Shown: in pieces, positions 42,311-49,123 of the stretch
Layout of the letters: each line of letters opens with the position of its first letter
How positions within the stretch are numbered: the first letter of the stretch is position 1
Assembly (NCBI RefSeq): GCF_026163695.1
Contig: NZ_JAOTID010000020.1
Location: 1-50,248 of the forward strand
Source of the DNA: Shumkonia mesophila
Lineage (GTDB): Bacteria > Pseudomonadota > Alphaproteobacteria > Rhodospirillales > Shumkoniaceae
Length of the DNA: 50,248 nt
Reading direction: 5' to 3'
Notes under the pieces: model-generated
Database searches by the model: none
What the model was told of the DNA's origin: nothing
What the model saw: the letters and a program-made list of their open reading frames with translations, nothing else
Program-made: the position numbers and the translations under genes

Positions 42311-42508
42311 TCAGTCGGGCAGGTTGAGGCTCGCCACCACGCGCGTCCCGTGGCGCAGGGTAAGCACCTTGTCGGGATAGAGCGCCGATGCCCGGTCGAA
42401 GGCGGCGCTGGCCAGCAGCACGTTGGCCGCCCGGGCCAGTATCCGCTCGATGCGGATGCCCCCAGCGTCCCACTGCTCGACGGCGAATGGCAGGAGATCC
42501 TCGACCAT
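42311..42508 (-). CDS. Small unknown protein on the minus strand
   Basis: The 65-residue frame has strongly biased codon use and a convincing protein (MVEDLLPFAVEQWDAGGIRI, then LARAANVLLASAAFDRASAL). It lies opposite to the surrounding genes. It resembles short hypothetical proteins of alphaproteobacterial genomes from memory. GAGGG is directly before ATG, an unusually short spacing. Confidence 0.55.
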   Translation of the reverse strand: MVEDLLPFAVEQWDAGGIRIERILARAANVLLASAAFDRASALYPDKVLTLRHGTRVVASLNLPD

Positions 42509-42654
42509 CCCTCATCATCGCCGGCCGAGGCCGCCTGGGCAAGGCTCTCTCTCCCGGTCACGGCGCTCGCCGCCTTCGGCCTGGCGCACGCCATCGCCTG
42601 GGCCTGCACGGGAGGCCTGTACTGATGCCCAACCACCTCGAAGGAGATCGAGCC

Positions 42655-43017
42655 ATGAGCGGCATGTTGAGGATACTGTCCGAGCGCAAGCGCCAGATCG
42701 AAGCCGAGGGATTCGACGTCGCGCACGACGACGAACACCGCGGCGGCGAGATGTTCAGCGCCGCGCTCTGCTACCAGAGCAACGCCGACTTCGGTCTGCC
42801 ACTCACCGTCGACGGCGTGCCGGTCGGCTGGCCCTGGGGCCGCGAGTGGTGGAAGCCCAAGACGCCGGAGCGCGACCTCGTCCGGGCCGGCGCCCTCTAT
42901 CTCGCCGAGGCGGAGCGTCTCAAGCGCCTCGGCGAGCCCACCGTCCACATCGACCGCCTCGTCGACAGGATCGCCGCGCGCCTCGACGCGATGGCGGTGA
43001 CGCCTCCCCAATCGTGA
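42655..43017 (+). CDS. Phage protein of unknown function
   Basis: ATG 42655 has AAGGAG upstream. The 120-residue protein starts MSGMLRILSERKRQIEAEGF, then DVAHDDEHRGGEMFSAALCY and WPWGREWWKPKTPERDLVRA, ending AEAERLKRLGE. This HDDEH.GGE pattern is common in phage proteins of unknown function. It precedes the first DGR target by 30 bp. Confidence 0.72.
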   Translation: MSGMLRILSERKRQIEAEGFDVAHDDEHRGGEMFSAALCYQSNADFGLPLTVDGVPVGWPWGREWWKPKTPERDLVRAGALYLAEAERLKRLGEPTVHIDRLVDRIAARLDAMAVTPPQS

Positions 43018-43047
43018 TTTACCCCAGCAGTCGAAAGGAGACTGTGA

Positions 43048-43602
43048 ATGACCACCAATATCCAAGTCGACCGGATTGATGCGCCCCCGTCGTTGCCGGC
43101 TATCGGCGAGCCGCTGGCCGGCGGCTTCTTCGCCGGCGCCTTCCTGCTGGAAGGCCGGCTCCACGCCCTGATTCTCGCGCCGAAGGCCGAAGGCGAGACC
43201 GAAGCCGCCTGGCGGACCAAGGGCGAGGACGAGGCCCCGGCCCGGTCCCTGCGCGACGGCCTCGCCAACTCGGACGCCATCAACGACGACAGCCACCCGG
43301 CCGCCCAGTTCTGCCGCGCGCTCGCCATCGGCGGCCACGACGACTGGTACCTGCCCAGCCGGCACGAGGCGGCGCTTCTGGCCGAAACCCTGATGCCGGG
43401 CGACGGCTTCGTTCCCGAACAGACCACGGCCGAGGCATTCAAGGAAGGCGGGCAGGAGGCCTTCGAACGACGCGCGTACTGGACGAGCACCGAACTGGAG
43501 TCCGGCTTCGCCTGGTACCAGGACTTCTACGACGGCCTCCAGAGCACCAACTACAAGGGCTGGCGGTGCCGGGTCCGGGCCGTCCGCAAATGTCCCCTTT
43601 AA
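43048..43602 (+). CDS. DGR target protein 1 (DUF1566 / C-type-lectin-like)
   Basis: AAAGGAG lies before ATG 43048. The 184-residue product has the DUF1566 pattern: SDAINDDSHPAAQFC, DDWYLPSRHE (about 106-115), YWTSTE (about 144-149), then GWRCRVRAVRK at the end. VR1 covers residues 152-181. The diversified residues lie in the C-type-lectin ligand loop. There is no signal peptide, Tat motif or membrane helix, so the protein may be cytoplasmic or enter the virion. It is followed by a hairpin at 43617. Confidence 0.92.
   Translation: MTTNIQVDRIDAPPSLPAIGEPLAGGFFAGAFLLEGRLHALILAPKAEGETEAAWRTKGEDEAPARSLRDGLANSDAINDDSHPAAQFCRALAIGGHDDWYLPSRHEAALLAETLMPGDGFVPEQTTAEAFKEGGQEAFERRAYWTSTELESGFAWYQDFYDGLQSTNYKGWRCRVRAVRKCPL
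43500..43592 (+). repeat. DGR variable repeat VR1
   Basis: This 93-bp segment aligns to TR (44798-44890) without gaps. Nine positions differ (9, 23, 29, 32, 38, 39, 45, 48 and 53 of the repeat) and all are A in TR. The last 36 bases, GC-rich with GGTGCCGGGTCCGGGCCGTC, are identical. Confidence 0.95.
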
Positions 43603-43616
43603 CCCTTGATCCCTTT

Positions 43617-43638
43617 CCCGGCCGCTTCGGCGGCCGGG
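43617..43638 (+). repeat. Hairpin/cruciform downstream of VR1
   Basis: CCCGGCCGC pairs perfectly with GCGGCCGGG around TTCG (C-UUCG-G). It begins 24 nt after VR1 ends. There is no T-run, so it is probably the DGR target-recognition hairpin and not a terminator. Confidence 0.8.
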
Positions 43639-43661
43639 CGGATCCTGCCCAGGAGATCACC

Positions 43662-44198
43662 ATGAACCAAGTTTCCACCAAGACCTCTCTTCCCGCCATC
43701 GGCGACGCCTTCGGCGGTGGCTTTTTCGCCGGCACCTACCTGGAGAACGGCGCTCTCCACGCGCTGATCGTTGCCCCCAAGGCCGAGGGCGAGGCAGAGG
43801 AGATGGAGTGGGGAGCCGGCGGCGAGACGGCCGCCCGATCGCTGACCGATGGCCTGGCCAACAGCGACGCCATCAACGACGATAAACACCCGGCCGCCCG
43901 GTTCTGCCGCTCGCTCGCCATCGGCGGCTTCACCGACTGGCACCTGCCGGCGCTCGATCAGATGTCGGTCCTGCGGGCCAACCTGACCCCGGAGAACGAC
44001 CACGTCCCGGTCCAGACCACCGCCGAGACCTTCCAGGAAGGCGGGCCGGAGGCCTTCGAGATCGACGACGCCTACTGGTCCAGCACGGAATGGTCGGCCG
44101 GCTTCGCCTGGTCCCAGTTCTTCGACGACGGCACCCAGGACGGCAGCCTCAAGGGCTGGCGGTGCCGGGTCCGGGCCGTCCGCAAATGCCCCCTTTAA
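43662..44198 (+). CDS. DGR target protein 2 (paralog of target 1)
   Basis: AGGAG lies before ATG 43662. The 178-residue protein matches target 1 along its length (LPAIGDAFGGGFFAGTYLENG, ARSLTDGLANSDAINDDKHP, TDWHLPALDQ, AYWSSTEWSAG). VR2 covers residues 146-175. The two N-terminal parts are clearly alike yet divergent, so the copy is old. It also lacks a secretion signal. Its variable residues differ from target 1 at most sites. Confidence 0.92.
   Translation: MNQVSTKTSLPAIGDAFGGGFFAGTYLENGALHALIVAPKAEGEAEEMEWGAGGETAARSLTDGLANSDAINDDKHPAARFCRSLAIGGFTDWHLPALDQMSVLRANLTPENDHVPVQTTAETFQEGGPEAFEIDDAYWSSTEWSAGFAWSQFFDDGTQDGSLKGWRCRVRAVRKCPL
44096..44188 (+). repeat. DGR variable repeat VR2
   Basis: This aligns to TR over 93 bp without gaps. 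Thirteen differences (positions 9, 18, 23, 24, 29, 32, 39, 44, 47, 48, 51, 53 and 54) are all at A in TR. One further difference at position 2 (T to G) lies at the 5' boundary. Confidence 0.95.
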
Positions 44199-44212
44199 CC
44201 ATTAACCCCTTT

Positions 44213-44234
44213 CCCGGCCGCTCCGGCGGCCGGG
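44213..44234 (+). repeat. Hairpin/cruciform downstream of VR2
   Basis: The same 9-bp stem as after VR1 around TCCG, also of UNCG type, again 24 nt after the VR. The loop differs by one base from the first copy while the stem is the same. Confidence 0.8.
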
Positions 44235-44256
44235 TCTGGCCTTAAGGAGATTTTGC

Positions 44257-44607
44257 ATGGCGCGCGCCACTGATCTTCCGATCTACCGGGCGGCCTACGA
44301 CCTGCTCAAGCTTCTGGCGAAGCTGACGCAGCAGTACCCGCGTGGCTATCGGCAGGGCCTGGCGCGCGAGGTCTTCGGCGAAGCCCAGGCGGTGGTGGTC
44401 GGTGTCTTCCGGGCCAACGCCACTACCGACAAGGCGCCGCTCCTGGAAACGCTGCGCGAGCATCTGGAAACGCTCAAGCTGCTGCTGCGGCTCTCCAAGG
44501 ACCTTCACCTGATCTCCCCCGGCCAGTTCGGGTCCACGGTCGAACTCACCGACGCCATCGGCAAGCAGGCGTCGGGATGGCTCAACTACGCAAGGAATCG
44601 CGCCTGA
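44257..44607 (+). CDS. avd: DGR accessory variability determinant (Avd-like)
   Basis: AAGGAG lies before ATG 44257. The 116-residue product is helical and basic, with LPIYRAAYDLLKLLAKLTQQ, RGYRQGLAREVFGEAQAVVV, and TLREHLETLKLLLRLSKDL. This matches the four-helix bundle family of Avd proteins that bind the reverse transcriptase and template RNA in DGRs. It lies between the targets and TR. Confidence 0.9.
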   Translation: MARATDLPIYRAAYDLLKLLAKLTQQYPRGYRQGLAREVFGEAQAVVVGVFRANATTDKAPLLETLREHLETLKLLLRLSKDLHLISPGQFGSTVELTDAIGKQASGWLNYARNRA

Positions 44608-44797
44608 TGCCCGAAAGTCACGGCTTTCGCGCCCGTGCGCTTCATTTGGTCGGGGTAGCGGCCCTTTCCCGATGCATGCGGGGCCGCTCCACGCGCCAGT
44701 GGGATACGGCGGGCCTGCTCCCCCGCGCGTCCCGGCGCAGCTCGGCCGGCGTCGATGCCGTTCGGCAATCGCCGGCCCGGCCTGTAAACCCCCGACT
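44608..44797 (+). ncRNA. Spacer of the DGR template RNA between avd and TR
   Basis: No protein is convincing here. It includes an 8-bp stem (AGCGGCCC 44658-44665 with GGGCCGCT 44682-44689). By analogy with the Bordetella phage, the RNA for cDNA synthesis includes this avd-side spacer, TR and the start of the RT region; the extent is inferred. Confidence 0.5.
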
Positions 44798-44890
44798 GTC
44801 CGGCTACGCCTGGTACCAGAACTTCAACAACGGCAACCAGAACAACAACAACAAGGGCTGGCGGTGCCGGGTCCGGGCCGTCCGCAAATG
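44798..44890 (+). repeat. DGR template repeat TR
   Basis: The 93 bases encode, in the target frame, GYAWYQNFNNGNQNNNNK and then GWRCRVRAVRK. Eight AAC codons mark the variable sites. It ends at 44890, where a possible ATG for the RT frame is located. There is no hairpin after it. Confidence 0.95.
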
Positions 44891-44917
44891 ATCATTCCCA
44901 TGCCGTCGGAGATCACC

Positions 44918-46015
44918 GTGGACCAGCTTTTCGAGGCCTACTACGACTGCCGGCGGAACAAGCGCACCACGCGCTCCGCCCTCGCCTTCGAGGTCGACCT
45001 GGAAGCCAACCTGATGGCCCTGCTGGACGAGCTGCGGTCGGGCGCATGGACGCCGGCGCCGGCCACCGTGTTCGCCATCACCCGGCCGAAGCCGCGCGAG
45101 GTGTGGGCCGCCGCCTTCCGCGACCGCATCGTCCACCACCTGGTCTACCGGGCCATCGCGCCCCTGTTCGAGCCGGCCTTCATCGCCGATTCCTGCGCCT
45201 GCATCCCCGGCCGCGGCACGCTCTACGGCGCGCGCCGGCTGCGCCGCCACCTGCTGAGCGCAACCGAGAACTGGAGCAAGCCGGCTTTCGTGCTCAAGGC
45301 GGACATCGCCAACTTCTTCGGCTCGATCCGCCACCGCGATCTGTTCGCCATGCTGGGCCGCCGGGTCAAGGACCCGACGATACTCGACCTCATCGGCAAG
45401 CTGGTGTTCCAGGACGTGCGCCGGGACGCCATCGTGCGCGGCGAGGCGCGTCACTTGGCCCGGGTGCCGCGCCACAAGAGCCTGTTCAACGCGCCGCCGG
45501 CAACCGGGCTTCCCATCGGCAACCTGTCCAGCCAGTTCTTCGCCAACGTCTACCTCGACGGCCTGGACCAGATGGTCAAGAGGCGCCTCGGCATGCGGCA
45601 CTATGTCCGCTACGTCGACGACATGGTCCTGGTCCACCCCGAGCCGGAAGTGCTGTTGGCGGCGGCCGACGCCATCCGGGAACACCTGGCCGGCATTGGC
45701 CTCGCGCTGGCCGAGCACAAGACCTTCGTCGCGCCGGCCGAGAAGGGCGTCGACTTCGTCGGCCACGTCATCCGCCCCCACCGATCGTCCGGCCGCGCCA
45801 AGACCCACCGCGCGGCGCTCGACCGGCTCGCCGACCTGCCCGCCGGAGATAGGGTCGCCAGCTTCAACGCGTACCTGGGCCTCTATCGCCACGCCGGGAG
45901 CCGGCCGCAGTCCATCGCCATCTGCCGCCTCGCCCTGCGCCGCGGGCTCGCGGTAGCGGCGGACCTGAGCAAGGTTCGCGATCACCGTCCGCCAAAGCCG
46001 CCAAGACGCGCATAG
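44918..46015 (+). CDS. DGR reverse transcriptase
   Basis: GTG 44918 has GGAG six bases upstream; ATG 44888 overlapping TR has no ribosome binding site. From GTG the protein has 365 residues, with FRDRIVHHLVYRAI (67-80), KADIANFFGSI (127-137), IGNLSSQ (200-206, the SQ motif typical of DGR enzymes) and YVDD (232-235). It copies the TR RNA with errors at adenine and the cDNA replaces the VRs. All catalytic residues look intact, so the element is probably active. Confidence 0.95.
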   Translation: MDQLFEAYYDCRRNKRTTRSALAFEVDLEANLMALLDELRSGAWTPAPATVFAITRPKPREVWAAAFRDRIVHHLVYRAIAPLFEPAFIADSCACIPGRGTLYGARRLRRHLLSATENWSKPAFVLKADIANFFGSIRHRDLFAMLGRRVKDPTILDLIGKLVFQDVRRDAIVRGEARHLARVPRHKSLFNAPPATGLPIGNLSSQFFANVYLDGLDQMVKRRLGMRHYVRYVDDMVLVHPEPEVLLAAADAIREHLAGIGLALAEHKTFVAPAEKGVDFVGHVIRPHRSSGRAKTHRAALDRLADLPAGDRVASFNAYLGLYRHAGSRPQSIAICRLALRRGLAVAADLSKVRDHRPPKPPRRA

Positions 46016-46032
46016 CCGAAGGTTGAACCAAC

Positions 46033-46332
46033 ATGGCCAAAACCGAAGAATTCATCCGCCTGGACATCACGCCGCTGTGCGACGCCATGGCCGAACTGCG
46101 GACGCTGATGGGCGACGGAGCGGGGCTCTCTGAACGGGTCCGTCTGCGGGCCGAAAGACTGGCCAGCCCGGACGGGTCGACCGGCGACCAGATTGCCGAA
46201 GTCGACCTTGACGGCCGGCAGGTCTTGCCTGGCCACGAACTGCTTTCCCTGCTGGTCGACCTTCGAATGGCGCGCCGGCAGGGCGGCTTCACCATCGCCT
46301 CCCTGTTTGGCATCCAGAGCCGGCTGCCCTGA
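46033..46332 (+). CDS. Unknown protein after the RT
   Basis: The 99-residue product (MAKTEEFIRLDITPLCDAMA, LDGRQVLPGHELLSLLVDLR) is acidic at the start and helical. It lies 17 bp after the RT stop, just before the excisionase-like gene. No family is recognised. Either a DGR cargo or part of the integration module. Confidence 0.6.
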   Translation: MAKTEEFIRLDITPLCDAMAELRTLMGDGAGLSERVRLRAERLASPDGSTGDQIAEVDLDGRQVLPGHELLSLLVDLRMARRQGGFTIASLFGIQSRLP

Positions 46333-46333
46333 C

Positions 46334-46630
46334 ATGGCCCGCACCAAGCCCACCTTCACTCCCCGGCCCCGCATCCTGACCAGCCCGCACCAGGTGGCGG
46401 CGCTGCTAGGCCGGGGCGAGGAGTGGTTCCGCCTCAAGCGGCCGAAGCTCGAGGCGGCGGGCTTCCCGCATTTCGACACCCTGCTGGGAGGCTGGGACAG
46501 CGCGGCCATCGACGTATGGCTTGATCGCCGTGCCGGTTTGGAGAGACACTCGCCGTCCGACTGCGACCCCAACCCTTGGGACAAGGACGGCGCGCCGGAG
46601 AATGGGCAAGGTGAACCTGCCGTATGTTGA
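46334..46630 (+). CDS. Excisionase-like small HTH protein
   Basis: The 98-residue product (ARTKPTFTPRPRILTSPHQV, then AALLGRGEEWFRLKRPKLEA and GWDSAAIDVWLDRR) has the winged-helix pattern of Xis/AlpA proteins. It overlaps the integrase gene by 29 bp. It should bend DNA and direct excision with the integrase. Confidence 0.78.
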   Translation: MARTKPTFTPRPRILTSPHQVAALLGRGEEWFRLKRPKLEAAGFPHFDTLLGGWDSAAIDVWLDRRAGLERHSPSDCDPNPWDKDGAPENGQGEPAVC

Positions 46631-47723
46631 AGGCTTCCGCGCCAAGGGGCGCGCCTACTGGTATTACCGCCGCGACGGCCAACGGATCCGGCTGCCCGGT
46701 AATCCCGGCAGCGCGGAGTTCACCGCCGCCTACGAGCGCACCCATGATTCCTTCGAGCGGCCGGCCACGATAGGGTCCGCGCGCGCCATGCCGGGCAGCA
46801 TCGCCGCCCTGGTCGCCGCCTACAAGGCCAGCGCCGAGTTCGCGCAGCTGGGGGAGAAAACGCGCAAGGACTACGCGCGCTACCTCGAGCGTTTCGCCAC
46901 GGACAAGGGGAAGCTGCCGGTCGGCCGCATGGAGCGACGCCACGTCATCGCCTATCGCGACAAGTTCTCGGCAACGCCCCGCACCGCCAACTACATGGTG
47001 CAGGTGATCCGCCTGGTGATGGAGTGGGGGCTCGACCGCGGCTGGCTGAAGGTGAACCCCGCCACCCGGCCCAAGCGCCTGAAGACGGGCGACGGCCACC
47101 GGCCGTGGGAGGAGATGGAGATCTCCCTGTTCCGCGATCATTGGAAGCCGGGAACCATCGAGCGTACGGCCTTCGAGGTCGCGTTGAACACCGGCCAGCG
47201 GGGCGAGGACATCGCCGCCATGGAGCGCGCCCACATGGATGCCAAGGGCACCATCGCGGTGGCCCAGGAAAAAACCGACGCCCGCGTGTGGGTACCACAA
47301 TCCAAGGACCTGAAGAAGGCCCTGGACGCCTGGAACGCCGCCCAGGCCCGCCGCATGGCGGCGCTGGAGAAGGCCGGCAAGCCGATCCGCCTGGCGATGC
47401 GCAGCATGCTGTTGACGACGGAGACCGGCCGGGCTTTCAAGGTCGACAACTTCCGCCACGTCATGATCGCCGCCTATCAGGCGGTGAAAGGTCTGAAGGT
47501 GGGCCTGGAGGCGGGAGGCGTCACCACCCACGGGCTGCGCTACACGGCCGCCACCATCCTGCACGAACTGGATTGCGACTGGGACACCATTGCCGCCATC
47601 ACCGGCCACGAGACGGTCCAGATGGTGCGCAAGTACACCGAGAAGAAACGCAAGGCGAAGGTCGCCATCGCCAGGCTCGACCGCGCCCGCAAGAATCGCG
47701 GAAAGCGAACGAATGGGGAATAG
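46602..47723 (+). CDS. int: Tyrosine recombinase integrase
   Basis: Start ATG 46602 (GGAG upstream; longer frame shown no signal). The 373-residue protein has Arg200 (NTGQRGED), His310 and Arg313 (THGLRYTA), His336 (TGHE) and the nucleophile Tyr345 (VRKYTEK), with an N-terminal arm-binding part and a core-binding helix region (about 65-150). It is transcribed towards the tRNA-Lys 3' end, the probable attR. Confidence 0.93.
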   Translation: MGKVNLPYVEGFRAKGRAYWYYRRDGQRIRLPGNPGSAEFTAAYERTHDSFERPATIGSARAMPGSIAALVAAYKASAEFAQLGEKTRKDYARYLERFATDKGKLPVGRMERRHVIAYRDKFSATPRTANYMVQVIRLVMEWGLDRGWLKVNPATRPKRLKTGDGHRPWEEMEISLFRDHWKPGTIERTAFEVALNTGQRGEDIAAMERAHMDAKGTIAVAQEKTDARVWVPQSKDLKKALDAWNAAQARRMAALEKAGKPIRLAMRSMLLTTETGRAFKVDNFRHVMIAAYQAVKGLKVGLEAGGVTTHGLRYTAATILHELDCDWDTIAAITGHETVQMVRKYTEKKRKAKVAIARLDRARKNRGKRTNGE

Positions 47724-47732
47724 AATCAGGGG

Positions 47733-47770
47733 AAAGTGCCAAACCGCCGCTGATAAAAGTGCCAAACCGC
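47733..47770 (+). repeat. Direct repeat of AAAGTGCCAAACCGC
   Basis: Two perfect 15-bp copies (47733-47747 and 47756-47770), 23 bp apart, between the integrase stop and the tRNA. Such repeats near an att site are typically arm-type integrase binding sites. The period of about two helical turns fits paired binding. Confidence 0.62.
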
Positions 47771-47787
47771 AGCGGCCTGAAAAAGCG

Positions 47788-47820
47788 AAGCCCCGGAAAC
47801 CTGAATGATTTCCGGGGCTT
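47788..47820 (+). terminator. Rho-independent terminator after the integrase
   Basis: AAGCCCCGGAAA (47788-47799) pairs perfectly with TTTCCGGGGCTT (47809-47820) around a 9-nt loop, followed by ATTT. It ends the integrase transcript and could also serve opposite transcription through the tRNA. Confidence 0.75.
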
Positions 47821-47823
47821 ATT

Positions 47824-47899
<76 letters not shown>

Positions 47900-47967
47900 C
47901 ACAGGGCTGGCCGGTCATATAGCAAAGCCGGCGGGGCTTGTCGATACGTTGATTGGGGTTTTATCGC

Positions 47968-49116
47968 CTAGACCTCGTCGCCGCCGCCGCGCCGGCCGAT
48001 GGTGACGTCGCGGTGCACGTAGACCCCCATCAGGAGGCCGAAGCCGAACAGCAGCGTCAGCATCGACGTGCCGCCATAGGAAATCAGCGGCAGCGGCGCC
48101 CCCACCACCGGGATCAGCCCCATCACCATGGCGATGTTGATGAAGATGTAGAGGAAGAAGGTGACGGTGACGCCCATGCCGACCAGGCGGCCGAACTGGC
48201 TGCGCGCCCGGATCGAAATGGCAAAGCCGTAGACCAGCAGCAGGACGTAGAGCCCGATCAGGACAAGGCCGCCGACCAAGCCGAATTCCTCGGCCAGCAT
48301 GGTGAAGATGAAGTCGGTCTGCTTTTCCGGCAGGAAGTTGAGGTGGGCCTGGGTCCCTTGCAGGAAGCCCTTGCCGAAGAGGCCCCCCGAGCCCAGCGCG
48401 ATCTTCGACTGGATGATGTGGTAGCCGGAGCCGAGCGCGTCGTTCTCGGGATTGAGGAAGGAAAGCACCCGCATCTTCTGGTAGTCGTAGAGAAACTGCC
48501 AGGCGACGGGGATCGCCGACAGGCCGGCGACGATCACCACCGCGAACTTCCACAGCCGGACGCCGCCCAGGAAAAACATGGCGCCGCTGGCCATGAGCAG
48601 GATCATCGCGGTGCCGAGATCGGGCTGGCGCAGCACAAGACCCACCGGCGCCGCCACCATGGCCAAGGGCAGCAGGAGCCGGAACGGGTTGCCCACCTCC
48701 TCCACCGTCAGGCCGTGGAAAAAGCGGGCGAGCGCCAGGATGATCGCCATCTTCATCACTTCGGAGGGCTGCAGGTTGATGACGCCGAGATCGAGCCAGC
48801 GCTGCGCTCCCATGCCGATATCGCCCGCAATCTCGACCGCGGTCAGCAGGGCCAGCGCCAGCAGGTAGACCACATAGGCGTAGCGGAACCACAGACGGAC
48901 GTCGATCAGGGCGACGGCGATGAGGATGGCCAGCCCGATTCCGAAGCGGGCGAGCTGGCGGGAAGCCCACGGATCGAGATTGCCGCCGGCCGCCGAATAC
49001 AGCATGGCGATGCCGATGCTGGTGGTGACGGCGAGCAACAGCACGAACAGCCAGTGGATCTGCCAGAGCTTCTGGCCGAGGGAAAAGTGCGGGCGATTGA
49101 ATCCGTTGTCGCGCAT
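47968..49116 (-). CDS. rodA: Peptidoglycan glycosyltransferase RodA
   Basis: Start ATG 49116. The 382-residue membrane protein has about ten membrane helices and SEDS signatures: GMGAQRWLDLG, LQPSEVMKMAIILALARFF, RQPDLGTAMILL, GSGGLFGKGFLQGTQAHLNFLP-type region, TDFIFTMLAEEFGL and PLPLISYGGTS. It polymerises glycan strands for the elongation machinery together with PBP2. Eight bases after the mrdA stop, so one operon. A host gene. Confidence 0.96.
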   Translation of the reverse strand: MRDNGFNRPHFSLGQKLWQIHWLFVLLLAVTTSIGIAMLYSAAGGNLDPWASRQLARFGIGLAILIAVALIDVRLWFRYAYVVYLLALALLTAVEIAGDIGMGAQRWLDLGVINLQPSEVMKMAIILALARFFHGLTVEEVGNPFRLLLPLAMVAAPVGLVLRQPDLGTAMILLMASGAMFFLGGVRLWKFAVVIVAGLSAIPVAWQFLYDYQKMRVLSFLNPENDALGSGYHIIQSKIALGSGGLFGKGFLQGTQAHLNFLPEKQTDFIFTMLAEEFGLVGGLVLIGLYVLLLVYGFAISIRARSQFGRLVGMGVTVTFFLYIFINIAMVMGLIPVVGAPLPLISYGGTSMLTLLFGFGLLMGVYVHRDVTIGRRGGGDEV

Positions 49117-49123
49117 GGGCGGC

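Noticed and set aside
42296-42625. Plus-strand frame with a possible membrane segment at its end
   Set aside because: Codon use in most of the frame is poor and the minus-strand gene 42311-42508 fits better. The last 28 codons look protein-like but have no good start.
43617-44234. Hairpins after the VRs as ordinary terminators
   Set aside because: Neither has a T-run, both are at equal distance from the VR, and the genes downstream need to be transcribed.
44577-44890. Open frame that includes TR as a possible third target protein
   Set aside because: Before TR the product is Arg/Ser-rich noise without the DUF1566 N-terminus, and there is no stop-proximal hairpin. It is the template, not a protein gene.
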